A stretch of DNA of 64,000 nt from Mesaphorura yosii (taxonomy: Eukaryota; Arthropoda; Collembola; Poduromorpha; Tullbergiidae): contig WIXG01000122.1 of assembly GCA_009869945.1 (NCBI GenBank), forward strand, positions 1 through 64,000, read 5' to 3'. Under the pieces are notes generated by a model. The model was given only the letters and a program-made list of their open reading frames with translations. It did not search any database and had not been told where the DNA came from. The stretch's first letter is position 1. Each line of letters opens with the position of its first letter. The position numbers were made by a program, and so were the translations under genes. Of this stretch, positions 23,901-38,900 are shown piece after piece.

Positions 23901-26900
23901 GGCATTGAGAAAATTACATACTTAATGCCAGTCTATGCTGGTAGTACGTTGCTTTGCGTTTGCTCGCATGTGCAGTCGTGGTCGTGGTCCGCATGAGAAA
24001 ATGTATTTTTTCCACTAATTCTGCTCAGCGCTGAGAGCACATGCAAAAAAAGTTTGTCGTCTTTTATCTTGCATTCTGCCACGTTCGGGCGACTGCCTAT
24101 TTACAATTCTGCAACTCACCTGCAGCCACAGCCTGCCAAGTGCTGCGAAATGCAGGTAAATACAGACAGAACAGCACAGAGGTAGTTTAGAGATTAGCCG
24201 CTTGCTCTTTCCATAATACGCAAAATGATCATCAAAGGACTTCATTACCACGATACAGCGCAGCTCAACACACCTCAGCGTTATTGCATGACAGGCAAAG
24301 GCATGGGCAAGGAAATAATACGAATAAGATGTGAAGAACAAGGACTTTTCTGATGATGACGATATTTTATAAAATTCTGAGCAAAAAGTTTTGCTGCAAT
24401 TACTCCGCAGCGCGTGGTGTTCCGATTTAACTTTTAGCGGGGCAGAGGCAAGACGGCCATAGCCACATCACGAAAATCTGCAATGAAGCTTGTCATTGAA
24501 CCAGCATTTTCTTTTGTGCCAGCTGAATAACCCAATCATCTTGAATTACATAAACTCACGCGTCTCAAGTCTCATCGCATCTCGTCTGAGAAACATAAAT
24601 AAATTGGCATTTGCAGGTTTAAATTTAACTTTCTCCTGCGACGTACGAATAATTGCACAAATTACGCTGCGAGTGTGAAAGAGACACGCATGTGATCAGA
24701 GCGTGATCAGCTGACGAGCGGATTCGGTGGGGCTTCGCGTGTGTGTGGTTGCCAACATGCTGATGCTGGTCATTCATGCATGTGGACGAAAATATCATTT
24801 CACACGTCATATGCACAGAACACAAGAAATCTCGGATTGGCCTGGCCAGACCAAGAATGATCTCAAGCGCCGCGATTGCGAATGATTTTACGATTATTAA
24901 TGCGCATAATTGCCTTTGCGGCTCGTCGCTCAATGCATGATGCTATTCTTACTCTGATAATTATTGCAAGCCATAAATTATACGAGTTGATGTAAGGTAA
25001 GGCAAAAGAGTGACAGATTCATTACATCGAGACTTTCGAGACTCACACTCGACGCTCATATGGTACAAAGGCACGTTGAAGATTCGAGGCGAGTTCAGTC
25101 ATGCATGAAAATAAAACGTAATGCGATTTGTCTTTTTTCACAATTAACTTTTTAATCACACGTTTAATATCAATTAAACCCAACCACACTGCCACATTGC
25201 GATTCGCGAGCCGCAAATGCAAAGTCACATCAATTCGTGTTTTGTGGGTATTATTACATTAACCTACTTCAGGCTGGCTCTGCTTGGATACGCGTACACT
25301 TTGAAAAATTAGCACAGAGCAGCGCAGAAAAACAGAAAAGCACAACACAAAAGCTTAGCCGTTTTTTGTTCATTGGCTGTTGCCGTTGCTCTGCTGCTTT
25401 ATTCTCATAAATCTCGTTGTCGTCGTCATCTTCCTCCTCAGCTGCTCGCTCGTTCCTTCGTTGTTGTCGATCCGAAAGCACAACACAGCGCAACTCGCGA
25501 AGTTATTATGCAAAGTTGTGAGATGAAATCAACAGAGTTTAATGAAAACGAAAGAAATGAAGAAGGTAGACAAAAAGCTGCTGCGGCATCGCACGGCACG
25601 GTACGACAAATTTCTTTTGCGACCATGCATTACGAATACCGAATACGAAGAACGATGATGATGCTTCGATTACTGTGCCTCGCATTGACGAATATAATCG
25701 AAGCAGCAAAGCACATGCACACCGCAAAGCGTCGTTGGAATACTTTCTGGGGCTGCTGCACAAAAGACTCATTCATCGTGCTGCTGATGCACTGCAGCAC
25801 AAAGATTTTCGTAGCTCGAATTTAAAGCTTAGAAATGGGCAGGGAAAGTAAAGTGCAGCAAGTCATGTGTACAGTTGCAATGCAGGCAGGGATGTTTTGA
25901 CACAAGTGCAACAAACGATGATAAAACCGCCGTGCATCGGCATCGAGTATGACACGGGCAGAAGGCAGCAGCAAAAGTAGGAACAACGAGTAAAACGAAT
26001 AACGAAGAAGTAAAAACTCTCACAAGCGCGACTAGAAGGAGCAGTGTAAATATTGCCGTATCTAACCAAGAAAGAAATTCAAAGGGCTCTCTCTGGCTTG
26101 GCTTTGGTAGTCACTGCAATAACTACGCCCTCGTTTAACGTCTGACGCAATGCAATACATGGTGGTGTTATTCTAACGATCACATGTCCAGCTCTCATTT
26201 TGGATAAATATGGACTTTAGACCGAATTATCAGGCTCATTACGAGAGTGTGCAGAGTAAATACGTGTCTGGGTCTGAGCGCAATGGATTACTACGGACCG
26301 AACTGTGGAATATCTCGCGTCGTCGGTCGTCTGACTTGGCGGCAATGGCAGCAACAACAACAGCCAAATTCCTTTTCTATTTTTCCAACGCGAACCAAAT
26401 CAAAGATGCAAAGTGCATTCACCAGCTCGCAGCGTAGCGTTGCCAGAAACCAAAACAAAGTCGAGCAGCGTTTTAAAATTTAAATTGTTTAATTGCAGAC
26501 TTCATGTCTCCATTCCAGCAGCGTCACCGTCCCCTGAAGAAGTTGACGTATTTATAGCACGACGTGTACGACTTGCGACTTCGACGTGGGATGCGTGAGC
26601 GTGTGTATACGTAATGAAATACGAGAAGTATTGCGACATTCCTCGGTTTAATTTAATAGACATTCACATCTCTCGTCTCGTCTCCAGCTCTGCCCGTTCC
26701 TCGCGCTTCGCCTACACGCATCGCGCTGCATAGCAACAGTAATCGTAAATCGTAAAGTGGAAACCTTGTCTGCAGTTATTGACTTTGAAACTGTGTTGAT
26801 GTAACTCAATACTCAAGAGGGAAGGTTGTCAGGTGCAAATCAAGAAGCATTAAATATCAATATTAATACATTAAATGGGAGTATTTTAAAACGCGCTGTG

Positions 26901-29900
26901 GCGGTCATTCCGTCCAATGGTGCTTTGGATCCGTCTGAGGAGTTTTTGAAAACCATGTTCCTGTATGAAAGACTCCAGCAGTACGGCATAATTTGTTTGT
27001 TAGGGTAGACAAATAATTCGTTCATTTTACACGATTAAAAACTGTCCACTTGACCTTTTCAAAAAGCCCCGAGATGAATTCAAGGCGCTATTGGACGGAA
27101 TGACAGCACGCACAGTAGGAATGGCCACAGAACGTCTTAAAATACTCCAAATTAATGTATTAATAGCGATTTTTAATGTTTCTTGATTTGCATCTGACTA
27201 CCTTCCCTCTTCAGTACGCAATGCCTTCCGTCTGGCAATCCGAGCAAGGAATCCTGCAAAGTTAAGGCCGAGACACAAATTGTGATTGGCGATTGCGATT
27301 GCGACATGCGAGTCAGCGAAGCCAACAAGCCAGTAATTTCTTCATCGTTCACCGTTTGTCATTTCCCGGAGACTGGGGAGACCCAATCCCGTTTCTTAGT
27401 CGGGCTCCTACTCTAAAACTTTAAATTAGCTTCCATTTCTACTCTCTGGCAGTGCTAAGTAAGTCCTTCAAGTCCAAATACACGTGCAGATTATGAAAAC
27501 TGCACAAATACATCAGGCAATGCCGTGGCATGGCACAGTTGAGCCTTGGCTTTCCGCATGAACAGCAGGAGATGATGATCACGCGGCAGCGGCAGCAGCA
27601 AAGAATTTGCAAGACTCTTTTTAAATAGTTTCTGTCCTTGAATCACAACTAAACACAAAGTAGCAAAGTAGCATGATGCATGAAGCATAGGCAATAGAAA
27701 CAGCTTATTTGCTTTGCTTGGTCGTTTTTGAGGTACTGACTTGACTGACACGTTTTCTGAATAAGGAAACTTTGCTAGAAGATTACGCACTGATGCTAGT
27801 TTTGGTTTCGCCAATAATAAACGCTTGCTTGGAAGCAGCAGCGGTAGAAAAGAAACGAGTACTAACAATTTAATGAACCGCAGAGCGAAGCTGGCTTAGT
27901 GTGTCTTACCATGCCGCTTTAACCAAACCGATGCTGATACCAGGCTGCTGGCTGCCTTGCCTATTGCGAAGAAAAATAAGAAGAGTCCATACGCGTCCGG
28001 CCGTGTCTGTGGTGTTTGTGTTTCGTATTTTGCAACTGCAAGATGATGTCATGGCTCTTTCTATTCTATTCGTAATCGGCTCCTTTGTAATCATCATCAT
28101 CGCTCTCGACGATTACCGATTGCAAAAATTAAGTTGAAAATCGCATCGCCTTTAATTCACGAATTTACCTCAACGCTGAAGGTTGCGCTGCGAAAACACA
28201 AACCTAGCTCGTAAGGAAGGATTAGAATGAAAATGACTGGGCTTCAGGCTCACGCCTTCAACGATCGCCTTCTACAATGGGAAATGGAAATGTTATGCAT
28301 GAATGAAATGATCTTCCACCAGCTACGCAGGCGCAAACACAGATGCCTTTGCCTTCGGACACGGTCCATGTCCCAAGTATCACGTCACACGTGTTTCTGT
28401 GTCTGTGACTAGTTTCCCGTGTTTCCAGGCAGAGCATGGCTAAATTTATTACGGGAAGAAGGACCACAGTTGGATGCACATTCATAAAACATCGCGCATG
28501 TATGCAATGTAAATGCATTTAGCATTTTATGCGTCTGCGTTGAAGCTTCGCTTTGCCTAGCTTTGGGTTTGCTGCTCCCCAGCCACCCAGCCAGGTTTGC
28601 TCGAAAGAAGAAAAAGAAAGAACCCAACATCCTATTTTTATTTCACAAAATTATTATTGTAATGGCTCTCCCTTTATTACGTATTATCAGATGGTTGCAA
28701 CAATGCAGGAAAACGTGGCTTGCTGTACGCAGCAGTGAATCAAATCTTTGTCTCAGTTTCAGATTTCAACCAGACAGGAATAACGAATAATGATTAACAA
28801 TAATTATGCTGTGTGCTGTGCAGCAATCCATCACAACGCATCGCAACGAACTGCGTTGAGATCTGCGGTTGGAAATGCTGCCCATTTCGTATAAATAATT
28901 TCATGCTGGATGTGGAGAGCAAAGAACCGTCCAACAATCATTCGTATTCGTGGGTTAATGGAAGAACACTGGCTGGATAAGCACTTTTTTAAGCACTCGT
29001 TTTCAAGAATTCGCTACATTTTTATCGATAAATACAAATCTGGACTCGCTATGTCAGGCCGATGCATGATGAGGGCTATGGAGTTTGCATGTTCGAGATA
29101 ACACGGAAATGAAGACCGACCCGAATATTACGAATTAGGAAGATAAGTCTTGAAAGTATAAACAAGCACGTATGCCAAGGCAATGCCAAGGAGTGCACGC
29201 CAGAACAACGACTGGCCATAATGTATCTAAATCTCAAGCTTGACTTGCCTACTGCCTGTAGCACAAAGCGCAGTTCAGCAGAACTAAATTTACGTCCGAA
29301 GATCTTATGATCTTACCCAGTCACAGCAGCTTTGCCGAGGTTTTGAGCTTCAGCCAAACGCAAAAGTCAGTATAATCAGAGGCACACAAGCTTTGTGCAA
29401 TGTTTTCCCATTTGCATGAAACAAGACACAATCGCAAACAAATCTACAGAAGAAAGAAAGTGAAGATTGAAGACTGATTTCGAGTCGGTTTAGGAAAATG
29501 CCAAGTGCAACAGAATGCAAAGTGCACAGACTGTAAACACAATTTGCGTATTGTTGAGCTGAAAGACAATGCAACGCGACACGGCAAAATTGCATTCTCA
29601 TTAAGAGGGCTAGACGAATGCCGAGCAATTGGTAATTGGCAACTTAATGAAATTAAGACGCTCAAGAGAGCAGAAAATTCGTACAGTAATCACAAGCGGT
29701 TTGTTCGCTTTTGTTCTGCGCACTTTCTGAACTTTACGCGTTGAACATTTTCAAGACATCAGCCAAATTCATCGCAGTTGCAATCGCAGCAGTAAGATTT
29801 CTGAGAAAACAAAACAGCAAACAGGATGCTCAATGCTCACTAAGTAAAGACTGACCTTTTAGATTCGACCATCATTCAAGATTCGGGATTAAAATTAATC

Positions 29901-32900
29901 TGAGTGTACTCTCAATCGATATGGCTTCTTCTTAATTTTGCATTAAAATTTAAATTGATAATCGATTCATTGAAATCGCAAACGCGTTCACAATCGCAAC
30001 CGCAGTCGTCGGACGACAAGTGTGCATGCAGCTGTTCGCTGTTTCGCTGGTTGGTCGTCTCCCTTGCAGTACAAAATCAATAACTGGTTCTCTCGCTCTG
30101 GCAAAATTGGTTTGGGCTCAAACTATTTCATATTTCTGGTTTACTTTCTTTTAATCTGCACATCTGCAGGAGATAACTTGATCTGATCTGACGGGGCTCG
30201 GGCACCATAACGCAAGTGCCATTGCCATTGTAGAGTAAAGAGTAGCGTCAGCGTTCCATGTGCAGTGCATGCAGTACGCGTTACTCTGAGTTGATGTTAA
30301 TAGTCAAGTTACAATTATTACAAGTTGTCTCTCGAGCAAGAGCATCTGTATCTGTTAGCAAGAGAGAGTTAATTGACGACCCAGAAGCCGAAAGTTCCTG
30401 TGCTACGACTTACTCACATCAGACCGGATCAGATGCATAATTGCGCTTGATTGTAAATTAAACAGTTAAACTCGTTCTGTATTCCCTGTGCTTTTCGCTG
30501 CTCGCATCTTCACATTCACATAATCGTACGACGTAATATCGCAAGCAGGTTGCCGCCTGACTTGGTTGTCTTGCTCTGTATTTTCACCTGCAATTATCTA
30601 ACAACTTGGTCGCCCGACGTCGATTAGTTGTCTCGCAGCATATTGACGTACGGGAAATTTGTCATTGCACAGCACAGCTCTCAGAAGGGCGAGAAGACAT
30701 GCGGGTTTAAATTTAAATATGAAATGACTTTCAGTCGCCTCATTTGAATAGCCTCAATCACCAGCACAGCATTCGATAATTGCCAATGCTTTTAGCATAC
30801 TCGAATTTGCTGCTGTTGCTGCGTGGCGTGGTTTGCAGTATTTTGCAAACCAAATCAGAGTGATTGACTGCACATCTACACACATTCGGCAGTTGACAGG
30901 ATGGACGACTATGAACGAAATTTACCATTTACCACAAACAAAGACTCGCACGCACACGCGATGGTGATGACAATGATGGCAATGCCTCTCATAAGAAGAC
31001 GAAGAGGATCCATATGCGTATTTACTCGGACATTAGCGACTCTTTGTTAAACATATGGCACTTGAGGGGATTGCACTTTGGTTTATTTAGCTTATACACT
31101 CGATACGCTACTGAATGCTGGAATAGTTTACGCGTTCGCTTGGCATGGCATGGCATAACAACATATTCGTATTCGTATTCAGTCTCGTTCTCGTACGTAC
31201 ATCCTCGAATTCTGATCCTGCCCAGGCCAGGCCATGGCAAAGACAAGTTTATCCTGCAGCAGAAGCAGCAGATGATTATGATTGTGTTCATGGCATGAGG
31301 CATGGGAAAGGCAGGCATGAAAGGCTGCGGTCGAGTGGAGAGATGAGTCAGTGCTGTTAAGAAGTCTTTCATGCCTACCAGAAGAGAAAGACCAACACAA
31401 ACACGGCAGCACGGGCCGGAGCCACATGAATTTAAGCCATCTAAGTTCATCACCCTTGAAAGTTGAAAAACATACCTCCACCATCGCATCCATCGCATCG
31501 CAGTTTCACAACACTCATTTACTTTACTCGAAAAAAAACACATGATTCGACTAACTGCATTTTTGAGTCTGAACCTTCTGCCTGGCTAGCTCAGCTTGTG
31601 GCATGGCGGTGTGAATGTAAATGCTAATGAAAATCACATTAGTATTCGAACAAACCAATTCAACATTCAATCCACAATCAATTCGAAGTACGAGTACGAA
31701 GGCGATACACGAGTCGACAACGACAACTACGCATGACACGACGCATTTTATTGCCAGCACAGATTCACTTGACTTGGCAGAAGCCTGACTTGAAAGACGG
31801 ACACACAAATGCCAGTTGCCAATTGCAATTCATGTTGGAGTTCATGTCGTTGAATAATAATAAGCTTAATGCTAATCACGAGCATTAGTTGATGGTTGAA
31901 CGTATTAATTTCAAAACCTTTGCAGCGCTATCGCTATCGCATCGAACCACTCTGATTCCGATTCCTAGAAATAATCTGCGTGCGAGGAATCTAAGATTGA
32001 ATAGACTGCTTGGCTGTGCTGTGCTGAAAAGTGCAAGCTCATTCATTCGCATGGATTTGAATGTAAACGTTTAATGTTTTTATTAGAACGATAAATTCTC
32101 TAGCTACGCCAATTTAAGACGCTGCGTTTAGCACTGCAGTGACGACTGGAATCAAGATGACAATGTTCGAATGCCGCTGCCATTCTTTTCTTACTTAATA
32201 TTGACCTTCTCATCGCGATCGCGATTGCGACTGAGATTCCGTTCATTGCAGTTCGCAAGCTGACGCGCAATTTGATTAATTTCAGGCTACGACGACGAGT
32301 CTTGTGATATTTGTTTTGCGCCGTGCCTTGGAATGCATGGGAATGGGAAATTGCAACGGGTTCAAATCACAGCCTCATCATCAGTTTGTGCCTAGCCTGT
32401 TATTTGGGACTTCCTCTCATCATTTCAATTATTACAACTTCTTCAATCAGACAAGAATTTAGGACGACGACTGCGACTGCTGACTTTATTTATTGACTTG
32501 GCTGTGGCGTTGCACGCACACTGCAGTTGCAATTTCTCAAGCTCAGCGTCTGACTCTGCGTCTGCGGTAACTGCAGTGCGATGCAATTGAATTACACCTG
32601 CTTCTTAATTCGCACTGCAGTGCAGTAAGGTCGAGTGAGTATCGAGGCTGTTCTGTTCTTGTTCTTGGTTTGGTTGAAATTCAATGTTTAACCCAAATGC
32701 AGCCGATGCATTCGACGACTCCACGATGAGTTTCCGGATCTCATCAGCAACCTAACAGCCCAGCCGCCGCAAGAAACTCTCAAGCTCTTTATGCAATAAT
32801 TACTACAATTATTAAAACAGCGCTGACCATAAACGCTAAGCGAGTGTGGCCGTCGAACGCCAAAATCAGAATCAGTCCCGTAAGAAGGCAATGCAAATCC

Positions 32901-35900
32901 AAAGGCAGGGCAACATCACAATGCAGCAGTGCAGGCAGGCAAGAGGCAAAGGCAGTACGCAATGCACGAAGATCTCACCTGTTGTAGAAAAAGAAAGTAC
33001 ACGGCTCGCAGCCTGCAACAATGTACGGTGGAATAATGAGCTGAAGTAAGTTAACTGTATCTAACCTACTTTTTTACTTTTGTAGGATTATTATTATATT
33101 ATATTATACATTTCTCAATTCTCATAATAATATTACACAACAATGCAGCAGTAGCAGACTGACTTTATAATACCAAATCCTCGTCCGCTTCGCCATTGCC
33201 GAAAGCCCAAAGCCTTGCCTTTTCTCAGCTAAGTTTCGCGAAGTAAATTCACTGCCGACTGCGTACTTCAAACGATTGTACGTAGAATTTTGCATTTTGA
33301 TCTCGCACGAGGAATAAATGAGCAAATTATTTATTTATCTTTGCGAATTAATGTGTGGATTTATCATGCAACAAAATGTGGTCTCGGTCTCGCAGTCACT
33401 TGCGATAATAACTGTAATTATTTATTCTATTGCACTGACACCCTGCTTTGTGTGTCTGTGACGTGTCTTGAACAATTAAAAGTCTTGGCACAATTCAGGA
33501 TGATTTCAATGAAAAGGAAATCGGTGTCGACCGAATCAACGACAATTTCGAAAGTAGCGTCTGGACGACAATCAGACAATCTGCGCTACAACTCAACTAC
33601 AAATTCCCGTTCGTGCGTGTGTCCGTTGTGATCACTTAAATGTGGTTGGTTTCAGGATTGAAAATCAAGTTGTGTGCATTTCTAGGTCAAGTGGTTCGGA
33701 GGATTGATTTTTTAGACCACGGTACAAAGCAGCAGTGCTCAGTTCGCATGACGTACGGACGGAGCACACACACAAAATTCAAGACAGAAAATCCACGATA
33801 CGATACGCAGAACTCTGAAGCGAAGAAAGAGCACAGCAGCAACAGCAAAAAGGCAAGTCAAGAGAGATTTTTGTGCGTCAACGTCGGCGGAAGAACACGC
33901 ATTACATTACACGACGACGACGACAACGAGAACCGAGATGGCAAATTTGCTCGAAAGGCAAAGGTCTAAAGCCAAAAGTCAACAAAAGTGTATATTTCGC
34001 GTAAATCCTTTAAAACAGAAAATATTCGCGTTCATGTCGGGAAAGCAGGCTTACAAATTAAATTCTATGAAGATGCGATTGCGATACAAAGCCATGCCAT
34101 AAAATTTCAAGACTCGACTGCGAATGCGGGGTTGAACTTAACCGACAACACGCAACGGTAAGATTTTAATTAGATTCTGAATAAACATTGAGCACATGCT
34201 CTCGCTCAGCTTGCAGCAAAACCGCTGTGATTTTTGTTTCGAATCACAGTTATTCGCTCTCATCAACAACCTCTTAAATTCTGGTTTTGTTTTCTCGTGT
34301 GTGTGTGACCTAATTAAGCGTGTGCACACGCACTTTGTCCGAAGGCTCTCGAATGACTGTGACTGTCTTTGCTCCTTTATTCATTGTCACGGCTTCAGCT
34401 TTAACAGGCCGTTTGCTTTCGACCGGATTTAAGATCCAAGGCGCAACGCTCAACCCGAACGGCGAACGTAACAAATTAAAGCCTGTCAAAGACTCGCAAT
34501 GTGATGCAAAATGGACGGCCGCGGTTGTGGCACAATAGGAAATTATCTCCGACATCCTCCTTCTTCGTTTTCTGTTCTGCCTTGCCTTTATCTCGTTACA
34601 TCTTTTTTTCTTTTCATTTCGCTCATTGTCATCGTCATCGTCGAGATACCTCTTCTCATTACTACACTTAATTGCGCTGCACTCCAAATTGCAATGCAAT
34701 TGGTGAATCACGTAAATACGCAGGATTTCTTGCTCATCTTCGCTAGGAATGCAGCTATCTTTGTGCGCGTCCAGAGCGAGGCCTACCTTGTCAAGCTGAT
34801 ACTTGGCTTGGCTTAAAATACGTAATTCTTGTATTGTATGTAAAATACTGTTCACGGAAGGGACGAAAAGCGAGTGTATGTGAAAATAGAATTATGATGT
34901 ATGCGTATGTTTGCCGAGTTTATTCACATCTTGACAGTGTGGGCGCATGGGAGCCAGTTTCCAAATCCCAATCCCGTGGCTAAATCCGATAGGTTGGCCA
35001 GTACCAGTTTGATTGCGCTGTAAAGTGTGTAAAGCGTAAGCGTGCATGTGGCTGCGTTGTTATGCGTATTGGAATTGGAATCTTTTGACTCACATCCTCA
35101 ATTCTCTCAACATCATCGGCTTCGGCGTCGCAGAATGGAAAATTGACAAACATACACGCGGTTGACAGAGACACACGTGTTACATTTCGTTGCTCTTTTT
35201 ACTGCTGCCTATGTAAACGTATGACTTCTCTGGCAGCAGCGTATTAGGCATTAAGCAATAAGTAGTTGTACTAGTAATAATAATATTATTTCACATTCAT
35301 CTAGTAAAGGATTGTCTCTCACATCGAGTAGCAAAACCAAAAGGAAGTTGCCCTCTTCTGAAGGAAGATGCGCCCGACGACGACGTGACGTGATGTATTT
35401 GCCATTTGCCTGTTTAACGAAGCCTCGGCTCGGTTGCTTTGCCTTGCTTGCTTTGCTATTGACTATTGACATACAAAAGAATTCCTTCGCCAAAAGACAT
35501 GCCAGGCGAGGAGAGAGCATTTTTATTTCTATAAATTCAACTCAGGATGAGAAATGCGAGTGCGAAAGAAAAAAATACTTGCATAATGGATTCACATTCG
35601 CATCAGGCAGCGACAGAGAGCAATTTTCCGATTTTTTATGCAAACGCGAGTGCGACTTGCGACGTGTGTAATTTACAGCAACAAATGCGTACTGCGGATT
35701 CACTACATGCTTACTGGCGTGTGTAAATTGAGCGATTGAAGCCCGATTAGATCTGCACAGCCGCACAAGGCAGGCAGGCAGGCGAGCGCTAAAATTAATT
35801 TTCGAGTGATGATGACGCGTAAATGGTAAATCTGGTGTATATTGGTCGTAACCAGTCATCATTATCAATACTATCTTCAGCCAGCAGTGCCATGATACGG

Positions 35901-38900
35901 TAACTAAATGCTAGGCTTTTAATGGTAATGACTTTTAACTGCTAATCGTCAAGCTCGTGTCCTGTTCCTATTCTCGTAAACGTTCAAGTACACATCCTCA
36001 GTCCTCCGCTTTGCCTTATCTCGAAATAAGTACGAATAATAACTACCTAATCAGTAACTGCATGCTTGAAAATGAAGATGAGGCCAAAATAATAAATGCA
36101 AGGGTATTAAATGAGTGAAACGAAGAACCTTTGCGTCAATGCACGCACGTAACACACGTACGAGCGACGGCGAACGTGTTAATGGTGAAAGTCATTAAGC
36201 TCATTAGTCACAGGCCTGTCGGGCCATGCAGCAGCTTAAATTCAGCTCAGGTCAACTGCATAGCTATGCTCGAATGGTTTACGAACTCAACCCAGCAGCA
36301 CAGCAGCATTCAGCCTGAAAATATTCCATGCCACGTGTGAACGGTCGGCCACTCTCCAAATGAAGAAACAAAAACAAGAAATGAAGAATGGTGAAAGTAC
36401 TGTCATGTCCTGTCACTTTCTCAATATCTTTCCTTGAATTCGGTCGGTCGTCGGTCTGCACAATTAAACAATGGTCACAGCAACAAACCACTTGAATTTG
36501 AATCTCATGCAGGCATCCCAGAAATTCCTACACGCTCCAGGCACTCGGAGATTTTAGCAGAGGCGAATGCAGAATACGAAACATGAAATCACGAGTGAGC
36601 CGGCCATTCAGCTTCCCAACAATCTGAATTTCATTTCAAGACTCGACTCTGTCCCTGACTTTGACAGCAGCGTGAACAACTTATTTTCAAAGTCACTGGC
36701 TGCGGGTATTAATTTTAAGTTTTCAAGAAGATATGAAGAAGAAAAACGAAGAAATGCATTCAGGGCTCAACTCATGAGTCACGAGCCTCAAGTCGAGTCG
36801 TGGATCGAGGGAAAGAGTACCCCTTCCCTGCCTACTGCATTTTTCTCATGTTCGTCATCATCTGGTCTGGTCGATCTGACAATGCCTCAGTGCATCATCC
36901 TCTTATGTAACAATGCAACGCAATTCAATCGCTTCCATGCCTGCCGTTTTGTGAATTAGAATTATTGCAAAGTTCTCTGACAAAAATATAAAGTAACCCT
37001 AATAAATCCAAGTCTCCACACTCGTACTTCGTGCATGCATGTTTAACTTAACCACATAACCCAAACCTACAAAACCCCAATGGCTCCTGTTGCACGCTTT
37101 TGCGGGATTGCCTGCCTGGCCTGAGCGTCTGCGTCTGCTGTTCGCTGCTGACTGTAGCCTGGTTGTGCTCTACTTTTATTGCACATATTTTAAGCTGGCA
37201 ATATCAGCAATACCTGAGACCTTTGAATTAAAAATTCCCCACATCTTCATCTTTATCCTCTTTTCTTACGCAAGTTTAAAGTGCCAATAATTTCTGCTCG
37301 GGCTGTTTTATGTTTATGATGTAATATGAACGCAAATAGTAAAACAGTTTATTGCGTAAATTACCATTTCATTTTCAAGGCTGCGACTTTAAAAATAATC
37401 ACGCGGAACACATCAACAATACACACAGGTGAAAATGTGAGGGACTGGAAAACTAAAGAGTTTTATTGGTAATGAAAGACGATACTTATTTTGCTAATGA
37501 GCATTTACTTGTTGCTATACTTCGAATTCTAAAAATAAGGTCCTTGAACCTAGCATTGATCTCAATGCCATTTCAATGTGCGTTAATCATCCTCATTCTG
37601 TTCAAGTCAATTAACCCCATTCCGATTCTCTCCGAGCACTCGCACTTTTCCGCCTGATTCAGAACTCAAGAGCCTAAGTGCGTGTGTATTTACTAAAGAT
37701 CGATTCCGAAGCAGAAAGTGCACGCGTGGGAGCCCGACGTGAGGAACGGACGGGAAGGCAACCTGTAACAGGAGCAAGCGAAACTGGGGAAAAGGGTAAT
37801 AACACTGCAGTTCCAAATGCTATACAGCCAGGCACAAACCACATGTACACGTAAAATGTAAATACCGAAGACCCGACCGTCCGTCTGCAGGGGCTTGGCA
37901 TGCCTTGGCGCATCGCGCATATGAGCCATGAGCCTAACGCAATGGCACGGGGGAGACGTAAGAATCCAAATACTAATGTGGCATGGTAGTGGATAGATTG
38001 AGGAAAACTGTAGCCAGCACGTGATAGAATATGGCCATGCTGCCGTAAAGAACTGCAGCTACGTTTGGAACGACTGAATGCCAGACCAGCAGCGGACTAT
38101 ACCAGAACTTGGCCGATCGTTTTTACGAGGAAGAAAGGGAGTTTAGGCTTAGACTTGTTTTAGTCTGGCAGAGGGGGAGTAGAGTGTAGAATAGAATAGA
38201 ATAAAGAATAGAACGCAAGAGCCACAGCCACAGTGAACAAACGACGACTGCAAAAGAACGATATAGACAAGACAAGATGGTTGGTTTCACGACTGTATTT
38301 GTATTCTCCGTGTATGGCTCTGTCTTGGATACAGAGGGTGTTTATACTCGTGGTCGCCTTTCGGCTCCCACTTCACCACTCTGCTGCTGCTATGCCCATG
38401 CATCGACCGACGTAACAAGGTCGATCAGCTGTTTTCATCGCCTTCAACAGCCACCATCAGCTGTACAGGCTCCTGAACAAAAAATCGCGTCCAAAGCGTT
38501 CAGCGTTCACTCGTGTTCAGGGATATTCATTCCATTTATCCATTTGCCTTGCTTGCTCTACTGCTAATGAATGCGTGTTCGTACTGGTCGGTCTCGGGCA
38601 TTATCTTGGGCCTGCTGTTATGGAATTGTTGGCACGGCTCGCAACTGGTTTATGTAATGGCCGTGGACGTGAACGAGTGAAGGATGATCAGCCCAACATA
38701 TGATCGCTCTGCTATGCTGCGCCATGCCAAACAAACACGAGTTTATCTTGTGGCATGTGGTATCTCGTTCGATTCGTTGTTGGCAACCTGACCAGTTAAA
38801 ATACCTAGCCAGCCAGCAGATGACGAGGACGAGAAGAATGAAGAATTACAAAGGTCCATAAAATTGCTGCCTGATGACGATGACTGCCTGCTGCGTCGTC

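Noticed and set aside
31022-31543. 173-codon minus-strand ORF in the UBE2H intron
   Set aside because: Overlaps several ORFs in other frames and is rich in repeated MPMPHAM-type words from the intron's simple sequence.
34310-34855. 181-codon minus-strand ORF in the UBE2H intron
   Set aside because: Translation is compositionally biased (a DDDDD run, basic runs), the opposite strand is equally open, and there is no family likeness.
36567-36959. 130-codon plus-strand ORF in the UBE2H intron, the most protein-like one there
   Set aside because: Composition is plausible in the first 80 residues, but there is no recognisable motif, no splice partners and no poly(A) signal nearby; not enough to call a nested gene.
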